Part shown: piece after piece, positions 59,610 to 64,000 of the stretch | Layout of the letters: the number at the start of each line of letters is the position of its first letter | Numbering within the stretch: position 1 is the first letter of the stretch | Assembly: GCF_900112415.1 (NCBI RefSeq) | Contig: NZ_FOLV01000005.1 | Coordinates: forward strand, 142,162-206,161 | Direction of reading: 5' to 3' | From: Bacillus sp. 491mf | GTDB taxonomy: Bacteria > Bacillota > Bacilli > Bacillales > Bacillaceae_G | DNA: 64,000 bases | Position numbers and translations under genes: made by a program | Notes under the pieces: model-generated | The model's database searches: none | Told to the model about the DNA's origin: nothing | What the model saw: the letters and a program-made list of their open reading frames with translations, nothing else

Positions 59610-60133
59610 AATTGAAATGTCCTCGTTTCATCATCTAACAATTTCGCTTCTTCAAATGCAGCATGAATCGTTTGTTTATGATTTATCATTTCATAAAACA
59701 AACGGATCAAGAACATTAGCGCAGCATTCCCATCTACATAATCGGTTGAACCTATATATACGTTCGCACCGCTATTTAAAAATGCTTCTGCTAGTGCTTT
59801 ATCCCCTAGTGTACATCCACTGTTTATAACATTTCTATGATGTAATCTCGCATACCGCTTCACTTCTGTTACACCAAAATTACCTTTTGGTTCATTCTCC
59901 TCATACACATCTTCCCCGAGCTCATCCATGATGAACTCTCCTTCATCGCCATGAAAACATAGCACAATATACTCCATATCCCCATATAAATTTTCTCCGG
60001 AAAGAACATCGATAAAATCCTTTGGCCTCCCAATATAATATGTCACCACTCTTGCTCCAAAATACTCAAGAGCTTCTCGGAGCGCTTGACCTTCCTTACC
60101 AGAATCATAACCAATTACTAATGCAACATTCAT
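59579..60133 (-). CDS. CHAT/caspase-like fold protein
   Basis: A 184-residue protein with the layout of a minimal caspase-like/CHAT peptidase. A beta-strand ending in histidine, EYIVLCFHGDEGEF (H61), is followed by a strand ending in cysteine, NVINSGCTLGDKALAEAFLNSGANVYIGSTDYVDGNAALMFLIRLFYEMI (C107) and HAAFEEAKLL. These match the C-terminal CHAT pattern (Cys-TG, LA..FL.aGA..V.gs...V.g..a..f...fYe.l..g......A...A). No signal peptide or partner domain. It follows a histidine phosphatase gene by 17 bp. The assignment is by pattern; substrate unknown. Confidence 0.6.
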   Translation of the reverse strand: MNVALVIGYDSGKEGQALREALEYFGARVVTYYIGRPKDFIDVLSGENLYGDMEYIVLCFHGDEGEFIMDELGEDVYEENEPKGNFGVTEVKRYARLHHRNVINSGCTLGDKALAEAFLNSGANVYIGSTDYVDGNAALMFLIRLFYEMINHKQTIHAAFEEAKLLDDETRTFQLYTYKRNVLI

Positions 60134-60150
60134 TAAAATCCCCCCATACC

Positions 60151-60726
60151 TTATAGTTTTATCTCATATACCCCGGTCTCCTCTAAAAAATCTTCTCTCG
60201 TCAACACTTGGTTCATCACATATTGCCTATATGCTGTAATCGTTCCGTCATGAGACACGATTACCACACGTGATGTTTCTAACGTTTTACACCATTCTAT
60301 GAAACTATGAGCACCTGTACAAAATGCAGGCTCTGCAATCGTATTAATTCCATTTCTCCATAACTCGTCATTCTGTTCTTCTGCTAATAAATATTGCGAA
60401 AATAACTGCCGAACATCCTTTTGACTTAACATCTTATCACAAGGCAACGTTCGTGCTCCTTCTCGGTATGGAAAAATGCGTGGTGAAATATACGGATGAA
60501 CAACTCTCCTACAATCAACTTTCTCACTCCATAGCGTAGCTGTCTGCAATGTTCGAACTACCGGACTTACAATCAATGCATCACTCTCATGTAAAGGAAG
60601 TTTTTCTCGCAATGCTAATGCCTGTTCTCTCCCTTTATCTGTAAGAGATGGATGATCCATTCGCAAACTATTTGGCAGATTATTTGTATGCGCTCCTTCT
60701 CCGTGCCTTACAAAAATAAGATTCAT
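60151..60726 (-). CDS. Histidine phosphatase family protein
   Basis: A 191-residue branch-1 histidine phosphatase (phosphoglycerate mutase-like). The catalytic motif is LIFVRHGEGAHT (His at about 8), with SLTDKGREQALAL, DALIVSPVVRTLQTATLW and the second catalytic histidine in VVIVSHDGTITAYRQ (about 166). The Glu/acidic proton donor region is less clear. Substrate unknown. It is first of a two-gene unit with the CHAT-like gene. Confidence 0.88.
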   Translation of the reverse strand: MNLIFVRHGEGAHTNNLPNSLRMDHPSLTDKGREQALALREKLPLHESDALIVSPVVRTLQTATLWSEKVDCRRVVHPYISPRIFPYREGARTLPCDKMLSQKDVRQLFSQYLLAEEQNDELWRNGINTIAEPAFCTGAHSFIEWCKTLETSRVVIVSHDGTITAYRQYVMNQVLTREDFLEETGVYEIKL

Positions 60727-60938
60727 ATAAAAATCCCTTTCTCGTATTGAAATGAAATCTCTTCTCCATTGTTATCCTTCTCCTCTTTACAAAAAAAACC
60801 TCTCTTTATGTAAAAGAAAGGATCAACGTATATATAAATTTAAGGGGGAACCATAGTAAGATCGTTCCATTCTTACAGGAGTTCAACATCTCTCCAGCGA
60901 ATGTAATACGTTACATAAAATAGAAATGAGTGATAACA

Positions 60939-61433
60939 ATGATTCGCGAGATTACAGAAGCAGAGGCAGCTCCTTTTTTGAAACTATGCCAAATTATTGA
61001 TCAAGAAACAGATTTTATGTTATTTGAGCCTTATGAGCGAAACTTTACGATTGAGAAGCAAAAATCTATGATTCAATCTCTTCTCTCTCCGTACAATTCA
61101 ACACTCCTAGTAGCTGAGAAAGATGAGCAACTTGTTGGTTATATAATCGCGCGCGGCGGAGCAGTAAGGCGAAAGCAACATGCCGCATATTTAGTCATTG
61201 GCGTACTTCAAGAGTATACAGGTCAAGGAATCGGCAAACAATTACTTCATGAAATTGAGCAGTGGGCCCGCACACAACAATTACTGCGTCTAGAATTAAC
61301 AGTCATGTCTCATAATGAAAGAGCGATTGCGTTATATAAAAAGATGGGATTTGTTATTGAAGGCGAAGCAGTGCATGGTGTGATTGTTGATGGACAGCCA
61401 AGAAATGAATATTATATGGCGAAAAATCTATGA
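60939..61433 (+). CDS. GNAT family N-acetyltransferase (164 aa)
   Basis: A compact GNAT enzyme, about 164 residues, RimI/PaiA-like. Motif A is LVIGVLQEYTGQGIGKQLLHEIEQWA (about 86-111), followed by LELTVMSHNERAIALYKKMGFVIEGEA, the usual substrate side, and DGQPRNEYYMAKNL. The start is ATG at 60939; a GTG three codons earlier is possible and neither has a strong ribosome binding site. Monocistronic with a hairpin after the stop. Confidence 0.85.
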   Translation: MIREITEAEAAPFLKLCQIIDQETDFMLFEPYERNFTIEKQKSMIQSLLSPYNSTLLVAEKDEQLVGYIIARGGAVRRKQHAAYLVIGVLQEYTGQGIGKQLLHEIEQWARTQQLLRLELTVMSHNERAIALYKKMGFVIEGEAVHGVIVDGQPRNEYYMAKNL

Positions 61434-61450
61434 CAAACTATACACTCTTC

Positions 61451-61489
61451 TAATATGCGTCTCTGCAAACAGAGACCGCATATTTTATT
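61451..61489 (+). terminator. Terminator between the GNAT gene and the beta-propeller gene
   Basis: Stem aatatgcg-tctctg / cagagaccgcatatt with one bulge and a CAAA loop, followed by TTATTCTTTT. Confidence 0.65.
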
Positions 61490-62720
61490 CTTTTACCGAT
61501 ACAACATGTTCCCAATCTCGTTTCTCATAATAATTTGCTGCTTCGTCTATATTGTGAATCCATTTTCTCGCCTGTGAACCGTCTGCATTGGCAATCCACA
61601 TATCAGCTTGCTCTCCGTTAGAGCGTATCCATAGGATTTGATCTGTGTGTGTAATATAGTATGGATAATAATCTCCGTATCCTTTTGATGGGGTCGTTAT
61701 TTGAAGTTGCTGTGCATTCGTAACATTGATTTGATATAGTGAAGGCTTAGGACGTTGTTTTGGATCATTGGACCACTTTGCTTCCTTTGCTCTGGAAATT
61801 GTAATCAAAATATTATTGTTCCAAATAAAATCCCAATCAACATAACCTTTTGGAGTGAAAGTAATCTGCCTAAAAGCAGGAAGTTCTTTTAATTTTAAAT
61901 GTTTATTTTCGACGATAAAGCGCCCTTCTCCTTCTATGTATGCAAGAATATTTTTTGACGGAGCCCATTGAAACCATTTTGGTTGAATCAACATATGATC
62001 AACTGCTTCAAACCGACTTCCATCTGCTCCGATTATACATAAAGTATTACTATCCATTGACCAAGAAGCAGTTGGTGTTGCTAGAAAGGAAATCCATTTT
62101 CTATTAGGTGACCATTGGAATAAACTTGCTACAATTGCAAAAAATTGTGGTGATTCTTTCGGTAAGGTGTAAAAATGTTTAATCTTACTTCGATCTAAAT
62201 TTGCATGAAGTGGTACTTGAAATAACTCAGCACCTGTCCATCCTGTTGGTAGTAAATGAGACATAGAAGAAACGAGAAATTTCTTCCCATCAGGATACCA
62301 GCCATAATCTCCAACCCCAACTGATACATTCTCAAACCCCTTTTTTGGTTTTTCTACATCGTATATATTCAAAACACCATCAAATTGAAAGGCAATAATG
62401 TTTTGCTTTGGTGACCATTGATAGTTTGTTGCATCCGCTCGGAAAGGTGTCACCTTTTTCCCATCTGAGATTTGGTATAATTCAAGCTGGTTTGCATCTT
62501 TCCCTTTTGCATAAGCAAGCCACTTTCCATCATATGACCACTTCGGATTCACAATATGTTCTCCTTTTGTTACCTGCTTTTCTTCTCCATCTATTTTTAT
62601 CCATAAGTTATCATTACGAATAAAAGCAACTTGTACTGGCACACTTTCCGCATAACTACTTGAAACCGCGCTAAAGAAAACACAAACAAATATGAAAAAC
62701 TGAAACATACTCTTAAGCAT
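61485..62720 (-). CDS. Secreted TolB-like beta-propeller protein
   Basis: A 411-residue exported protein with a classical signal peptide (about 1-24, ending SSSYAES). Repeated blades of the TolB/WD40-like kind follow: NPKWSYDGKWLAYAKG, YQWSPKQNIIAFQFDG, YGWYPDGKKFLVSS, FQWSPNRKWISFLATP, FQWAPSKNILAYIEG and YVDWDFIWNNNILITISR. The (W/F)SPDGKW(I/L)A-type repeat is clear. Probably a scaffold or envelope protein; no enzymatic motif is seen. Downstream is the GNAT gene on the other strand. Confidence 0.82.
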   Translation of the reverse strand: MLKSMFQFFIFVCVFFSAVSSSYAESVPVQVAFIRNDNLWIKIDGEEKQVTKGEHIVNPKWSYDGKWLAYAKGKDANQLELYQISDGKKVTPFRADATNYQWSPKQNIIAFQFDGVLNIYDVEKPKKGFENVSVGVGDYGWYPDGKKFLVSSMSHLLPTGWTGAELFQVPLHANLDRSKIKHFYTLPKESPQFFAIVASLFQWSPNRKWISFLATPTASWSMDSNTLCIIGADGSRFEAVDHMLIQPKWFQWAPSKNILAYIEGEGRFIVENKHLKLKELPAFRQITFTPKGYVDWDFIWNNNILITISRAKEAKWSNDPKQRPKPSLYQINVTNAQQLQITTPSKGYGDYYPYYITHTDQILWIRSNGEQADMWIANADGSQARKWIHNIDEAANYYEKRDWEHVVSVKE

Positions 62721-62843
62721 ATGAATACCTCACTTTATAAGCTTTGCAATTCTCTGCAATCCCAAAACTTAGAAATATAAGATGACTAAAAAAACATCCA
62801 TATACACTACATTTTATTTTCCACCATAGCAATGCAGTAATAA

Positions 62844-62990
62844 TGAATACTCCCCCACTTAGCAAAACTTGAAGTGAGGGTTTCTAACGTTTCGACCTAA
62901 CGGACGATTAACGTCAGTGGAGTTAACACACTAGCGAGCTGTTCCACGCCTAACCCCTCTATCCCGTTTGTCCATGCATTCGGGACTACT
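62844..62990 (-). ncRNA. Putative omega-RNA / right end of an IS605-type element
   Basis: Downstream of the tnpB stop the minus strand has CCCTCACTT ... AAGTGGGGG, a 9-bp stem with one wobble, then GAGTATTCA. This is the usual right-end hairpin of IS605/IS1341-type elements and the 3' end of an omega-RNA, whose guide would be the following flanking bases (from about 62843 leftward). Boundaries are approximate; the RNA usually overlaps the end of tnpB. Confidence 0.5.
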
Positions 62991-64000
62991 TTTCGTAAAA
63001 TATTAGCCGCAGCATTTACATCTGCGTTGATTCCGATTCCTTTCGCAGAACGATACATACCACGCTTCATTCGTTTGCCTGAAAAAGTTGCATTTTGGTC
63101 ATTTGTTCCATACGTTGGAATAAAGTCATGATCTAGAAAACTTGCTTTTGATGTGTAAGATTCCTCGACTACAACAACTTGAATACCTACCGCACTCGCT
63201 TTGTATGTAATCATTTGAATCAATAAACTATGCGGGATATGGCAAAATGTTTGGTTATTTTTCTTTCCCATATCAGTTTCTTGTTTCCAACTTTTATTTT
63301 GACCAATAACGATTTTGCAAACTTCCTCTTCTTGAGCTAGTTTTACAATATAATGACTCGCTTTATGGAAGATGTCTTTTATTTTCAGGTAACGCTTTTG
63401 ATGAAGTTTTTCTATTCTTTTAGAAGTAAAAGACCCTTCATCTGTTTGTTTACCTTGCCTTAAAACACTTGTAAAATGGCTCTTCATTTTATTGTAATAT
63501 TGATTTATGCTTTTGATATGTTTGCCCTTAACAAGTACAGGCTTTATGCCTGTGTTTGTTACGATGGTTGCAAGGTTATCAATCCCTAAATCAATACTCA
63601 TATAACGACCATTCTCTTCAACGGATTGTTGTTCTGAAGGAACATCCATCACTAACTCCACCACATATCCATTGTATTTTGGGATAACACGAACTTGCTT
63701 CAGTTTACCTTCAGTAAACCCCAATTTCCCAATATTCAATTGCAATTTTGTCTTTGGAAACTTTAAAAACTTATCATTTTTAATGACACAATCTTGATTT
63801 GTATACAAGATTTCCTTTTCAGAAGAACGAATATACTTTGGAATTCTAGGTTTTCCAGTATATTTGTTGGGATTCTTTTTATAATTTTTTAAACTAGCAA
63901 AAAAAGACTTCCAATTTTGAAATACATTTTTCATGATGGATTGACTAGATTGCGTAGACAAAGCACGATAATCTTTCTGAATCATCGCTTTAAATAATGC
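62897..64000 (-). mobile_element. tnpB: IS605-type TnpB RNA-guided nuclease gene, 5' end outside window
   Basis: At least 367 codons; the frame is open to the window edge without a stop, so the N-terminus lies beyond. RuvC-I is MSIDLGIDNLATIVTNT (D132 from the first internal Met) and RuvC-III is INADVNAAANILRKV (D322). The usual glutamate of RuvC-II is replaced: the strand reads CKIVIGQNKSWKQE. A Glu pair stands later, at VVVEESYTSKASF (E274/E275). No CxxC zinc pairs are present in the usual place (YTSK-A-SF, GKRMKRGMYRS). No tnpA is in the window. Confidence 0.88.

Overview
The window is a chromosomal segment of a Firmicute of the Bacillus cereus group. The evidence is low GC, strong AAGGAGG-type ribosome binding sites, frequent TTG and GTG starts, a gene order nearly collinear with the B. 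subtilis yqfT-to-sigK region, several copies of a bcr1-like repeat, a YqfQ/VrrA gene, and an uninterrupted sigK. Some proteins (DnaJ 367 aa, HrcA 343 aa, NadD 193 aa, Psd 259 aa) differ slightly in length from what I remember for B. anthracis/B. cereus, so a divergent member of the group is possible; the species cannot be fixed by eye.

Layout. 1-6.4 kb: 5' end of a metal ABC-transporter ATPase gene with a Zur-like operator, a YitT protein, yqfT, nfo, cshB, yqfQ (vrrA) and ispH. 6.4-20 kb: yqfO-trmK-cccA, the yaiI-dnaG-sigA macromolecular synthesis cluster, ppsR-ccpN, recO-yqzL-era-cdd-dgkA-ybeY-pgpH. 20-23.8 kb: phoH, sporulation genes yqfD and yqfC with an unlisted 45-codon ORF between them, then yqeY and rpsU. 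24-33.5 kb: deoC, then the CIRCE-controlled hrcA-grpE-dnaK-dnaJ-prmA-rsmE-mtaB heat-shock cluster. 33.6-40.3 kb: hemW, lepA, yqxA, gpr, rpsT, holA. 40.6-45.3 kb: yqzM, the late competence genes comEC/comEB/comEA and divergent comER. 45.4-54.4 kb: yqeM-rsfS-yqeK-nadD, yhbY-aroE-yqeH-yqeG, sda with DnaA boxes, psd, sigK and a YcdB/YcdC-type protein. 54.6-64 kb is more accessory: a RelP-type alarmone synthetase, a lipoprotein, a PhoP-box-linked alkaline phosphatase, two GNAT acetyltransferases, a lipoprotein hydrolase, a CHAT/caspase-like protein beside a histidine phosphatase, a secreted beta-propeller protein, and at the right edge an IS605-type TnpB with a putative omega-RNA end.

Most genes face left in short, tightly coupled operons (ATGA overlaps are common) separated by clear intrinsic terminators. 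Together they cover replication and its coupling to sporulation (dnaG, holA, sda), transcription (sigA, sigK), ribosome and tRNA maturation (era, ybeY, rsfS, yqeH, rsmE, prmA, trmK, mtaB), protein folding, DNA uptake, and carbon control (ccpN-ppsR).

Against remembered B. subtilis order, glyQ/glyS are missing between recO and ccpN, floA/nfeD between yqfC and yqeY, and spoIIP between gpr and yqxA. Intergenic spaces hold at least four families of small structured repeats. In one of them the hairpin stems change sequence between copies while keeping base pairing. The most notable signals are this covarying repeat, the TnpB with an apparently relocated RuvC-II glutamate plus its downstream guide region, the minimal CHAT-like protein, a 58-bp perfect palindrome at a convergent gene end, a candidate leader-peptide attenuator before hemW, and unlisted small ORFs.
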